DNA of 64,000 bases, taken from the NCBI RefSeq assembly GCF_036250755.1, contig NZ_CP109583.1, positions 1,054,001 through 1,118,000 of the forward strand. The letters are read 5' to 3'. Every line of letters begins with the position of its first letter. Position 1 is the first letter of the stretch. The DNA is from Streptomyces uncialis. GTDB taxonomy: Bacteria > Actinomycetota > Actinomycetes > Streptomycetales > Streptomycetaceae. A model generated the notes under the pieces. It searched no databases. It was not told the origin of the DNA and saw only the letters and a program-made list of their open reading frames with translations. Below are positions 50,712-59,800 of the stretch, in pieces. The position numbers and the translations under genes are program-made.

Positions 50712-52919
50712 ATGTCCGCCGACTTCGACACCGCTTTCGACCATCACTCCGACGAGGCCAACGCCGATCCGGTCGCCTACTACGCGGGCTTCCGCGAGAG
50801 CTGCCCGGTGGGCCGCTCGGCCGCCCACGGCGGCTTCCACTACACGACGCGCTACGCCGATGTGGCCCGGATCGCCCGTGACGACGCGACGTTCTCGTCG
50901 GCCCGCGGCGACCACGGCGGGCAGGGCGTCGGCATCGTCATCCCCAAGGGACCGGGGCTCGAACAGTTCCCGATCGAGCTCGACCCGCCGCGTTCGACCG
51001 AGTACCGGCAACTGATCAACCCGCTGCTGACCCCGGAGGCGGTCGGGCAACTGGTGCCCATGATCGAGCGCCACGCCGCCCGTGTCGTGGACGACTTCAT
51101 CGAGCTCGGCTCCTGCGACCTCGTCCGTGACCTCACCAATCCGCTGCCGGCCGCGGTCACCCTGGACTGGCTCGGCTTCCCCGAGGAGGACTGGGCGAGG
51201 CTCGCCGGACCGGTTCACGACATCTTCGCCGCACCGGCGGGCAGCGAACGCGCCGCGCGCGGGGCCGCGGGGCTGGCCTATATGGACCGGCGCATCCGCG
51301 AGCTGATCACCGAACGGCGAGCCGCGCCAAGGGCCGACGCGGTCAGCGCCCTGCTGGCCGGCCGCCGTGCCGACGGCGCCGGGTTCGACGACGACGAACT
51401 CGTGTCGGTGATCGGCCTGCTCATCGCGGGCGGCGTCGACACCACCACCTCCCTGACCGGCTCGACGCTCGTCCACCTCGCCCGCCACCCCGAACAGCGC
51501 AGGCGGCTGATCGACTCCCCCGATCTGCTGGACGGCGCGACCGAGGAGTTCCTGCGCGCGTTCGCCCCGTCGCAGTCGATGGCGCGCACGGTCACCGGGG
51601 ATGTCGAGGTCGGCGGCTGCCCGATGCGCGCGGGCGACCGGATGCTGATCCCCTGGGTCGCCGCCAACCATGACCCCGCCGTGTTCCCCGAGCCGGAGCA
51701 GATACGGCTCGACCGCGACGCCAGCCGGCACCTCAGCTTCGGGATCGGCTCGCACCGGTGCGCCGGAGCCCACCTCGCACGGGCCATGTTCCGCGCGATG
51801 ATGACGCAGGTCCTGACCCGGCTGCCCGACTACCGGGTGATCGAGGAAGGGCTGGTCCCCTACCCGACACGCGGCAACCAGTCCGGCTGGGACGCGGTCC
51901 CGGCGCTCTTCACACCCGGCCCCCCGGCGACCACGGCGGCGGGCGCGGTCCGTGCGCTGAGCACGGCCACCCCGCTGCGGGTGACCGCGGTGCGCACCGC
52001 GGCCGAGGGTGTCGTCGCCGTCGGCCTCGGTCTGCCGGACGGCGGTGAACTCCCCGCGTGGCGGCCCGGCGCGCACATCGAGCTGCGGCTGCCCTCGGGA
52101 CGGCTGCGCCAGTACTCGCTGTGCGGAGACCCCGCCGACGCCACGACATGGCGTATCGGGGTGCTGCGGGAACCCCTGGGCCGGGGCGGTTCGGCCGAGC
52201 TCCACGAACTCGCGCGCCCCGGAGCCGTGTTCGCGGTGCGCGGGCCGCGCAATCACTTCCCGCTCGCGGACGCGCCGTCCTATCTGTTCCTCGCGGGCGG
52301 CATCGGCGTCACACCGATCCTCAGCATGGTCCGCGAGGCCGCCCGGCGCGGCACGCCGTTCACCGTCGTGTACGGCGGACGCACCCGCGCGACGATGGCG
52401 TTCGCCGACGAGCTCGCCGCCGTCGCGGGCGACGCGCTCACCCTGCTCCCCCAGGACGAGGCCGGGTTGCCGGACCTCCCCCGGCTGCTGGGCGCGCTGG
52501 ACGCGGACACCGCCGTCCACGCGTGCGGGCCGACGCCGATGCTGGCGGCCGTCGAGCGCGAGTGCGCCCGGCTGGACCGTACCGACCGGCTGCATCTGGA
52601 GCGCTTCAGCGCCGGGGACGACCTCGAAGCGGCGTTCGACGCCACGGCGAACCGGACCTTCGAAGTCCGGCTCGCCCGCACCGGGGGCACCCTCACCGTG
52701 CCGCCCGACCGACGGCTCATCGAGGTCCTGCGCGATGCCGTGAGCGGCCTGTCCTACGACTGCGAGAAGGGATACTGCGGCGCCTGCGAGACCCGGGTCC
52801 TCGCCGGGACACCGGAGCACCGGGATTCCGTGCTCAGCGAGGAGGAACGTCTCGCCGGGCGCACGATGATGATCTGCGTCGGGCGCTGCCGGAGCGACCG
52901 GCTCGTCCTTGACCTCTGA
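50712..52919 (+). CDS. Self-sufficient cytochrome P450-reductase fusion (CYP116B-like)
   Basis: A 735-residue natural fusion. P450 domain (1-405): I-helix LLIAGGVDTTTSL and haem loop FGIGSHRCAG. Phthalate-dioxygenase-reductase domain (425-640): FMN contact RQYSLCG and NAD motif GGIGVTPILSM. Plant-type [2Fe-2S] domain (650-735): CEKGYCGAC then a distal Cys in MICVGRC. This order defines the class VII type, which needs only NAD(P)H and O2. Family members hydroxylate or O/N/S-dealkylate small aromatics. ATG 50712 has GGAG nine bases upstream. The 132-base gap to the alcohol dehydrogenase allows a shared transcript. Confidence 0.95.
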   Translation: MSADFDTAFDHHSDEANADPVAYYAGFRESCPVGRSAAHGGFHYTTRYADVARIARDDATFSSARGDHGGQGVGIVIPKGPGLEQFPIELDPPRSTEYRQLINPLLTPEAVGQLVPMIERHAARVVDDFIELGSCDLVRDLTNPLPAAVTLDWLGFPEEDWARLAGPVHDIFAAPAGSERAARGAAGLAYMDRRIRELITERRAAPRADAVSALLAGRRADGAGFDDDELVSVIGLLIAGGVDTTTSLTGSTLVHLARHPEQRRRLIDSPDLLDGATEEFLRAFAPSQSMARTVTGDVEVGGCPMRAGDRMLIPWVAANHDPAVFPEPEQIRLDRDASRHLSFGIGSHRCAGAHLARAMFRAMMTQVLTRLPDYRVIEEGLVPYPTRGNQSGWDAVPALFTPGPPATTAAGAVRALSTATPLRVTAVRTAAEGVVAVGLGLPDGGELPAWRPGAHIELRLPSGRLRQYSLCGDPADATTWRIGVLREPLGRGGSAELHELARPGAVFAVRGPRNHFPLADAPSYLFLAGGIGVTPILSMVREAARRGTPFTVVYGGRTRATMAFADELAAVAGDALTLLPQDEAGLPDLPRLLGALDADTAVHACGPTPMLAAVERECARLDRTDRLHLERFSAGDDLEAAFDATANRTFEVRLARTGGTLTVPPDRRLIEVLRDAVSGLSYDCEKGYCGACETRVLAGTPEHRDSVLSEEERLAGRTMMICVGRCRSDRLVLDL

Positions 52920-52972
52920 GAACGGCCGACGGACGGACCTCCTGACACCGGTCGGCTCCCCCGCGTTCCGGG

Positions 52973-54046
52973 TCAGGTGAGGGTGATGGCGAGGGTGGCC
53001 ATGTCGTCGTCGCGGGGGCCGCCGGTCCAGTGGTGGATGTCGTCGGCGAGGGCGTCGAGCGTGGCCGCGGGGGTGTCGGTACCGCTGGCGGGGACGGTGA
53101 GCCCGACGGGGTCGTAGAAGGCCCCACCGGGATCGCGGGCCTCGGTCACGCCGTCGGTGACGAAGAGCAGGGTGTCGCCGGACGCGAGGGTGAAGGAGTC
53201 CGGGGTGGTGGGCTGGTCGGTGAGGCCGCCCATGCCCAGCGGGAGGCCGGGCGCGGTGGCGGTGAGTTCGGTGGTGCGGCCGTCCCGGATGAGATAGGGG
53301 GCGGGGTGACCCCGGTTGAGGATACGGAGGGTATGTCCCCGCTGGTCGATCTCGGCGATGAGGGCGGTGGTGAACTCCTCGTCGCGGTCGCTGTGCGGGT
53401 TCTGGGCACGGTCGCGTTCGAGGGACTGCTCCAGCCGGTCCGCGAGGTCCCCGATACCGGGCACATGATGGGCGGCCTCGCGGAACGCGCCGATCAGGGT
53501 GGCTGTGGTGGAGACGGCCCCGACCCCTTTGCCGCGGACATCGCCCATGAGGACACGGATGCCGTGCGGGGTGTCCTGAATGGCATAGGCGTCCCCGCCG
53601 ATCCTGGCCTCGGCGTCGGCCGCCTCGTAACGGGCCGCCACGAGGAGCGACCCGATCCGGGCGGGCGGGGAGGGCAGTACCGCGCCCTGCATGACACCGG
53701 CCACGGACCGGGCGGTGGCCAGACGTCTGCCGTGCCGGTCGAGCATACGGTTGACGTCGAGGGCGATGGCCGTGGCGAGTACGACGTTGAGCGCCTCCCC
53801 CCAACCGGTCGCGGAGCTCAGCAGTCCCAGATGCCAGTTCGCCAGCAACGTGACGACCAGGGCGAACACCCCGGTCCACGCCGTACCCCGGAAGGTCAGC
53901 GTCGCACCGGCCAGCACACACGCGGAGGCGACCAGCGGGACCGACGTGTACTCGGGGGGTGTCGCGGAGTCCGCGGCGGTGGCCGCGACGATCAGGCCCA
54001 CGGGAAGCCAGCGCACATACGGCCACCGAGCGGTCAGGCGGTCCAT
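52973..54046 (-). CDS. Membrane-anchored SpoIIE-type PP2C phosphatase
   Basis: A 357-residue protein. The N-terminal 110 residues hold about four membrane helices; residues 120-355 form a SpoIIE-family phosphatase (metal site ARIGGDAYA and DVRGKGVGA; then LLFVTDGVTEARD and GGPRDDDMATLAI). Such phosphatases dephosphorylate anti-sigma antagonists in Streptomyces stress pathways. No GAF or PAS sensor is present; sensing may come from the membrane part. It could act on partners of the sigma factor at 11184, which is inference only. Confidence 0.93.
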   Translation of the reverse strand: MDRLTARWPYVRWLPVGLIVAATAADSATPPEYTSVPLVASACVLAGATLTFRGTAWTGVFALVVTLLANWHLGLLSSATGWGEALNVVLATAIALDVNRMLDRHGRRLATARSVAGVMQGAVLPSPPARIGSLLVAARYEAADAEARIGGDAYAIQDTPHGIRVLMGDVRGKGVGAVSTTATLIGAFREAAHHVPGIGDLADRLEQSLERDRAQNPHSDRDEEFTTALIAEIDQRGHTLRILNRGHPAPYLIRDGRTTELTATAPGLPLGMGGLTDQPTTPDSFTLASGDTLLFVTDGVTEARDPGGAFYDPVGLTVPASGTDTPAATLDALADDIHHWTGGPRDDDMATLAITLT

Positions 54047-54097
54047 GCCACGCCTCCTGGAGGTCCGGGAACCCTGGCCCGGGTCCGTCGAACCCGG

Positions 54098-54331
54098 TCA
54101 GACCGGAGCCGCAAGGGAGACCTCGACGTTTCTGCGGGTGCCCCAGCCGTTGTCCCTGAGCGTGGCGAGGGAGTACAGCCGCACCCGGAGCAGCGCGACC
54201 GGCCACCCGGGCGGGACCACGGAGCCGATGACGAGCGCCCCGGAGCCCGTGGCGGTGGGATGGCTGTCGTACACGGGATCCTCCGCGGGCCCTCGGGAAG
54301 CAGGACGGTTCGGCTCGGCCGAGCGGGCCAC
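54098..54331 (-). CDS. Small hypothetical protein
   Basis: A possible 77-residue protein starting at GTG 54331, with the better-looking part from residue 30 on (ALVIGSVVPPGWPVALLRV, then LRDNGWGTRRNVEVSLA). I recognise no family. It lies 51 bases upstream of the phosphatase gene on the same strand. Support is coding bias and position only. Confidence 0.4.
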   Translation of the reverse strand: MARSAEPNRPASRGPAEDPVYDSHPTATGSGALVIGSVVPPGWPVALLRVRLYSLATLRDNGWGTRRNVEVSLAAPV

Positions 54332-54333
54332 AT

Positions 54334-54799
54334 CTTTACATGATCATCAGCTGTTCAGCTCGTGGTGCCGCCGCTCCCCCGCCGAACTACGCCACCCGGG
54401 TGCGGCCATCGGGTCCACCACGCCCATCCGGGGGTCCCCGCGCCGCTGACTGACGCGCCTTCCGATCCGACGGCACTTCAGCCAGGCGGTCGGCTTCCCA
54501 GTTGACCGGGGCTCCGCAAGCCGGTCGGGCATCGAGTGCCGTTCCGCTGCGGAACTCGGTGATCATGGCGACCGCCCACAGCGGGAAGCGAAGCACCTTC
54601 GATGTGCGCCGGGGCACCTTTGCGGTCTGCGGCCACGACGCCAGGACCAGCACGGTCCACACCTTCGACGCGGGCAAGCCCGCCGACATCTGGTGCACCG
54701 TCGCCGTGCCGTGGTCCGCCCGGCCCTCCAGGTGCCGCCGGGGTGACCGGCGGCACCTGACGGGCCGGACCCCACGCGTGTGCGGCCCTGGCCGTGGGG
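54334..54799. other. Gap with overlapping weak open frames
   Basis: A plus-strand frame from ATG 54564 (reads MATAHSGKRSTFDVRRG, ends 54846) has strong third-position GC for about 55 codons, then becomes Arg-rich and runs into the SDR gene. A minus-strand frame covers the same bases. Either may be a decayed gene; neither is called. Confidence 0.35.
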
Positions 54800-55561
54800 T
54801 CACACGGCCAGGTAACCCCCGTCGACGGGGATGGCCGCGCCGGTGACGAACTCGGAGTTGTCGGACAGCAGCCAGGCGACGGCTTCACCGATCTCGTTCG
54901 CCTTGGCGAAGCGTCCCAGGGGATGCCGCTGGCGCATGGCGTCGAACTTGCCGGAGAACGTGGGGTCCTCGGAGAGCCGTGCTATCAGCGGGGTCTCCAC
55001 GATGCCGGGCAGTACGGCGTTGACACGGATGCCGTGCTGACCGTAGTCGGCGGCGGCGGCGCGGGTGAGGCCGATGACACCGTGCTTGGCGGCCACGTAC
55101 TCGGCGGCGTCGGTCACGGCGATCTGGCCGAGGGACGAGGCCGTGTTGACGATCGAGCCGCGGGTGCCTGACTCCAGCATGGCCGCGATCTCGTACTTGA
55201 GGGAGTAGAAGACCCCGGTCAGATCGACGCGGATCGCCCGATCCCACTGCGCGGCGGTGAGCTGGTGGAGCGGGACACCGGCCTGCTCGACACCGGCGTT
55301 GTTGAAGGCCCCGTCGAGTCTGCCGTAGCGCTCCAGGGTCTTGGCCACCAGTGCTTCGGCCTCTTCCTCGACGCTGATGTCCGCCCTGATGAACGTGGCT
55401 TCCCCACCGGCCTGGCGGATGCCCTTGGCGATCTCCTCGCCCGTCTCGCTGATGTCCGTGACGACGATCTTCGCGCCCCGCCCGGCCAGCAGCCGCGAGG
55501 TCTCCGCGCCGATCCCGCTGCCGCCGCCGGTCACGATGACCACTCGGTCGTTGATGTCCAT
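54800..55561 (-). CDS. Short-chain dehydrogenase/reductase
   Basis: A 253-residue classical SDR oxidoreductase. NAD(P) motif TGGGSGIG, acidic VVTDISET favouring NAD, NNAG, catalytic Ser in NTASSLG, Tyr and Lys in YVAAKHG, and a C-terminal PVDGGYLAV. Such enzymes interconvert alcohols and ketones; the substrate cannot be read from sequence. ATG 55561 starts with the conserved VVIVTGGGSG a few residues in. Monocistronic; the MarR gene upstream on the same strand is 505 bases away and may regulate it. Confidence 0.93.
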   Translation of the reverse strand: MDINDRVVIVTGGGSGIGAETSRLLAGRGAKIVVTDISETGEEIAKGIRQAGGEATFIRADISVEEEAEALVAKTLERYGRLDGAFNNAGVEQAGVPLHQLTAAQWDRAIRVDLTGVFYSLKYEIAAMLESGTRGSIVNTASSLGQIAVTDAAEYVAAKHGVIGLTRAAAADYGQHGIRVNAVLPGIVETPLIARLSEDPTFSGKFDAMRQRHPLGRFAKANEIGEAVAWLLSDNSEFVTGAAIPVDGGYLAV

Positions 55562-56066
55562 GGTTCTGTGCTCCTGTGCTCGGTGACAGATCGATGAAGA
55601 AACGTTTCAGCACTGACGGGCGGACCGCTTCGGACGCTTGCGGACCTGACGGGGATCCGGACGAGGCGGGCGGTCGTCCGAGGGCTGTTGTGCGGCCATG
55701 GGCGCTCTGCCGTGACCGCTCCGCCGCTGAGTCCCCATCCCGCCTCCCGCCTCCTTCCCGTTCCCGTTCCCGTACACGCGACAATTCCTGTCCGGGCCGG
55801 AAAATTCCCTCCACAGCCATCGCACACACGGTTACCGCAGGTAGCGTGGATCTCGGCCGAGGGACGGCGGTGCGCAGCCGGGCCCGTTCGCCCCGTTCCG
55901 CACCCTTTCGGGGCGCGTGACAGGCACGGAGGTCCTTGAGTGGCCGCCGCACATCGGGCGGCGGCGCAGATGCCCGATGTCCGCCCGGTGTCACCACGAA
56001 AGCGGCCAGGCCACCGAAATACTTGTCCGATCAATTTGTGCGGGGCACGCTTCCCCGCCGGGCCCG
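55562..56066. other. Gap between MarR and SDR genes
   Basis: A 505-base stretch without a convincing gene. It includes TTCCCG short repeats near 55760 and AT-richer patches near 55790-55830 and 56010-56040 that may hold promoters. No terminator or palindrome stood out. Confidence 0.5.
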
Positions 56067-56588
56067 TCAGCGTTCGGCCGCCGCCCACCGGGTGAGCTGC
56101 TGCTCCAGTCGTTCCATCACGCACAGGGCCGCGGCCCGCTCCTCAGCGGTGGCATCACCGGCGGTGATCCCTTCGAGCTCGACCCAGACCTGCTCGACCT
56201 CCCGCCGCAGGGCGAGGCTGGCGGCGGTCGGCTCCACGATGACCGCGCGCTTGTCGGTGTCCGAGGGGCGGCGGCGGACGAAACCCGCCTGTTCCAGACG
56301 CCGGACACTGCGGGTCATGGTGGCGGCGTCGGAATCCAGCAGACGGATCAGGTCGATCTGACGCTGCGGCCCCCGCTCCCAGAGGTGCATCATCACCAGC
56401 TCCTGGCCCGGATGCAGTCCGACCCGGCGCAGGAGCTGCCCGGCGATCATGCGGTGCAGCCGCGCCACCCGGAAGATCCCGTGACTGATCGGCGCCGCGT
56501 GCGCGAACGCGGGCACCGGCACCATCCCGGCGTCGTCCGTGGTCGGCGCGGGCCCCGGACCCTCGGCAGGAGATGTCGACCGCGTCAT
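56067..56588 (-). CDS. MarR family transcriptional regulator
   Basis: A 173-residue winged-helix regulator. The DNA-binding part is RQIDLIRLLDSDAATMTRSV with recognition helix and the wing FVRRRPSDTDKRAVIV (DxR motif). The first 30 residues are variable. MarR proteins usually repress themselves and a neighbour and are released by phenolic ligands. Likely operator at 56613-56624 just upstream. The nearest possible target is the SDR gene downstream. Confidence 0.93.
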   Translation of the reverse strand: MTRSTSPAEGPGPAPTTDDAGMVPVPAFAHAAPISHGIFRVARLHRMIAGQLLRRVGLHPGQELVMMHLWERGPQRQIDLIRLLDSDAATMTRSVRRLEQAGFVRRRPSDTDKRAVIVEPTAASLALRREVEQVWVELEGITAGDATAEERAAALCVMERLEQQLTRWAAAER

Positions 56589-56612
56589 GATCGGTGCGCC
56601 TTTCTGTACATA

Positions 56613-56624
56613 TTGCTCGAACAG
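56613..56624. promoter_or_regulatory. Candidate MarR operator
   Basis: TTGCTCGAACAG, a near-palindrome around TCGA in an AT-rich patch 25-36 bases upstream of the MarR start codon. Confidence 0.45.
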
Positions 56625-56839
56625 TTAAATACCCCTGTCTCTCCATCCTAGCCCGCCGCCACAGAAGGGAAGAGCTCCCGCCAAGGACACCACTTTCCCT
56701 GGCCGGGGTGGGCAGCGAGCATTCAGAGGCTCCCCGGGGACACACGAGAGGGAATCACCTGTCCGGACATGAATTGCGGAATCCTCTCGCCAGCACCTGC
56801 GACGACATCACCGGCCCTCACCCCGGCCTCGGCCACGGT

Positions 56840-59800
56840 TCAGGGGCAGATCCGGCGGTACGCGACTCCGTCGGGGAGGTAGCGGCGCCATTCCCGTTCG
56901 GTCAGGGAGCGGCCCGCGATCGCGCAGGCCTCGCCGGTGAGGGTGGCGAGGTCGCCGAAGGCGGCGGTGTCCCACTCCCGCGCGGTCCTGTCGGCGCCGC
57001 TGGTGGTGGTGAGGGTCTTCCCGTCCGGGGCGAAGACAGCCGAGCGCGTGGCACCGGTGTGGCCGGTGAGCAGGGCCAGTTGTCTGTGGGTCCGGAGGTC
57101 CCACAGGCGTACCGTCCGGTCGTCGCCGGTGGTGGCCAGGGTCCTGCCGTCCGGGCTGACGACGGCCGACCGGACGGCGCCGACGTGCCCGTTGAGGGTG
57201 GCGAGGCGGCGCAGTGTACGTACGTCCCACAGTCTCACCGCGGCGTCCCGGCCGATGCTGGCGAGGGTCTTCCCGTCCGGGGTGAAGGCCACCGACTCCG
57301 CGGCGTCGGCGTGCCCCTTGACCGTCGCGGTGAGACGGCGGTGCCGGACGTCCCACAGCCACAGCCTGCCGCCCCAGCCGGCCGCTGCCAGGGTCCTGCC
57401 GTCCGGGCTGAACACCACGAAGCCGACCATGCCGGTCGGCCCGTCGAGGTCACCGAGGTGCTGGTGGGTCCGCGCGTCCCACAGCCGCACGGACGAGGAC
57501 TCACGGCCGCCGGTCACGAAGGTCCCGCTGTCCGGGCTGAAGGCCGACCAAGTGACCGCGCTGGGGAAGGACGCCAGTTGCTGATAGGTCCGCAGGCTCC
57601 ACAGGCGGGTTGTCCTGTCGATGTAGCTGCTGGTGGCGAGGGTGTGGCCGTCCGGGCTGAAGAGGACGCGCTGCACGGGGCTGCGATGGCCGTCGAGGGA
57701 GGCGAGACGGCGGCGGGTGCGTACGTCCCACAGCAGGACCGCCGTACCGTCGTCGCCGCTCGCGGCGACGTAGCGGCCGTCCGGGCTGAACCGCACCCAG
57801 TTCACCTCGCCGGTGTGCCCGGTCAGACGGCCCAGGGTGCGGCGTGTCCGGGCGTCGCGCAGGTGCACGGTCCCGTCGCCGTCGCCGGTCGCGAGCACCT
57901 TCCCGTCCGGGCTGTAGGCCGCCGGGCTTCCCGAACCGCCCGGCCCGGCGAAGGCGGCGCGCGGCCGGCCGGCCCGCATGTCCCAGAGCCGGACGGTGGC
58001 GTCCTCCGACCCGCTGGCCAGCACGGTGCCGTCCGGACTGAACGCGAGCGCGTTCACGGGGCCGGTATGGCTGGTCAGCATGACCATGGCCGTGCGTGCC
58101 CGCACGTCCCAGAGCCGTACGGAGCGGTCCTGGCCCCCGCTCGCCAGGGTCCGGCCGTCCGGGCTGAAGGCCAGGGCGGACCCGGTGCCGTTGTAGTCGC
58201 TGAGCCTCACCGGGGAACGCTGCCCGCGCGGGTCCCACAGAAGCGTCACGCCGTCGCTCGCCCTCGTGGCCAGCGTCTCACCGTCCGGGCTGAACGCCAG
58301 CGAGCGGATCTGACCCGTATGGCCCTTCAGCGTGGTGGTGCGACGCTTCTGCCCCACGTCCCAGAGCTGCACCGCGGCCTTGTCGTCGGCGCTGGTGCCA
58401 AGTCCGTTGACGATGACGGCGAGCGTCCTGCCGTCGGGGCTGAACGCGAGCGGGGCGGCCCACGAGCCGTCGTCGCCGTGGGCCTGGAGTTCACCGGTCC
58501 TACGGTGGGTACGGGCGTCCCAGAGCAGCACCTTGCCCTGCCGGGCGCCGGTGGCGATCGTGTCCCCGTCCGGGCTGAAGACCGCCGGTCTCCCGGCGCC
58601 GGTCAGGACAGCGGTCCGCTTGCGTGTGCGGGTGTCCCACAGCTGCGCCTTCCAGCCGTCATGGCTGGTGACGAGTGTCCTGCCGTCCGGGCTGAACGCC
58701 GCCGTGTGCACCTGGCTGGTGCGGCCGTCGAGCGAGGCCGACTGCCGCCGTCCCGCGACGTCCCACAGCCGTGCCGTGCCGTCGTTCCCGCTGGACGCGA
58801 GGGTCCTGCCGTCCGGGCTGAAGGCGACCGACCGCACCTCTCCCGTGTGGCCCGGGAGCGTGGCCCGCAGAGGTGAGGAGACCGTGGACAGGAGCTGGGC
58901 GCGGGTCTCCGGGGTCGGGGAGACGCGCTGGGCGGCCAGGGCCAGCCGGGCCGCCAGGGCAGGATCGGAGCCGGCGTACCGGCGGCTCTGCTCCGTCAGG
59001 CTCCGGGTGGCGGCCAGGGCCCGCTGCTCGCTGCCGCTGCGGGCGTTGAACATGGCGAGCCCGGCCGCGACGAGACCGAGGACGGTGAGCACGGCGAAGC
59101 CCGCCAGGACCGTACGGCGGCGGCGGACCAGACGCTGCTGGATCTGGTCGCTGGCCTCGACGAACCCGGTCTCCTCGGCGGGGATCTCGGCGCCGCGTAC
59201 GCCGATCCACCGCCGCGCCCGCGCGATCTGCTCCCCGCCCAGGGCCAGTTCGGGCGGGTGGCCCAGCTCCTGCCAGGCCCGCAGGGACCGGCGCAGACCC
59301 TCCTGCCAGCCGCGGAACTCGCGGTTCTCCTCGACCCAGCCCCGCAGCCGCGGCCACTTCTCCACGAGTGCCTGGTGGGCGAGCTCGGCGGTGTCGCGCC
59401 CGGTCGGGCGGCGCGTCACCACGACCAGCCGGGTGCTGGCCAGCCGGTGGATCAGCGCCCAGTCGCCCGCGGAGAACTGGGTGCGGGCGGCGACCCGGCG
59501 GGTGTCCGGGCCGCGCTCCCCGGCGTCCAGCTCCTCGCCGGGACGTACGAGCTGGATGAAGATCCGTTCCAGCGCCTGCCGCTCGGCGCCGTCCGCCCAG
59601 TCCCACAGCCGGTGTTCCGCGTTTCTCGTCAGCGCTCCCTCCACACCGCCGAGCTCCTGGTACGCGGTGGTGGTCAGCAGTCCGCGTTCCTGTCGCTCCC
59701 AGAGCAGGCTCAGGGCGTACTCCAGCATCGGCAGCGCGGCCGGACCGGGCGGGGTGTCGCGCAGCAGCAGCTCGACCAGGCCGTCGGCGAACCGGACCCC

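Noticed and set aside
50601..54206. A 1201-residue minus-strand open frame across the P450 fusion and phosphatase
   Set aside because: It overlaps two well-supported genes in another frame, and its sequence is low-complexity without motifs.
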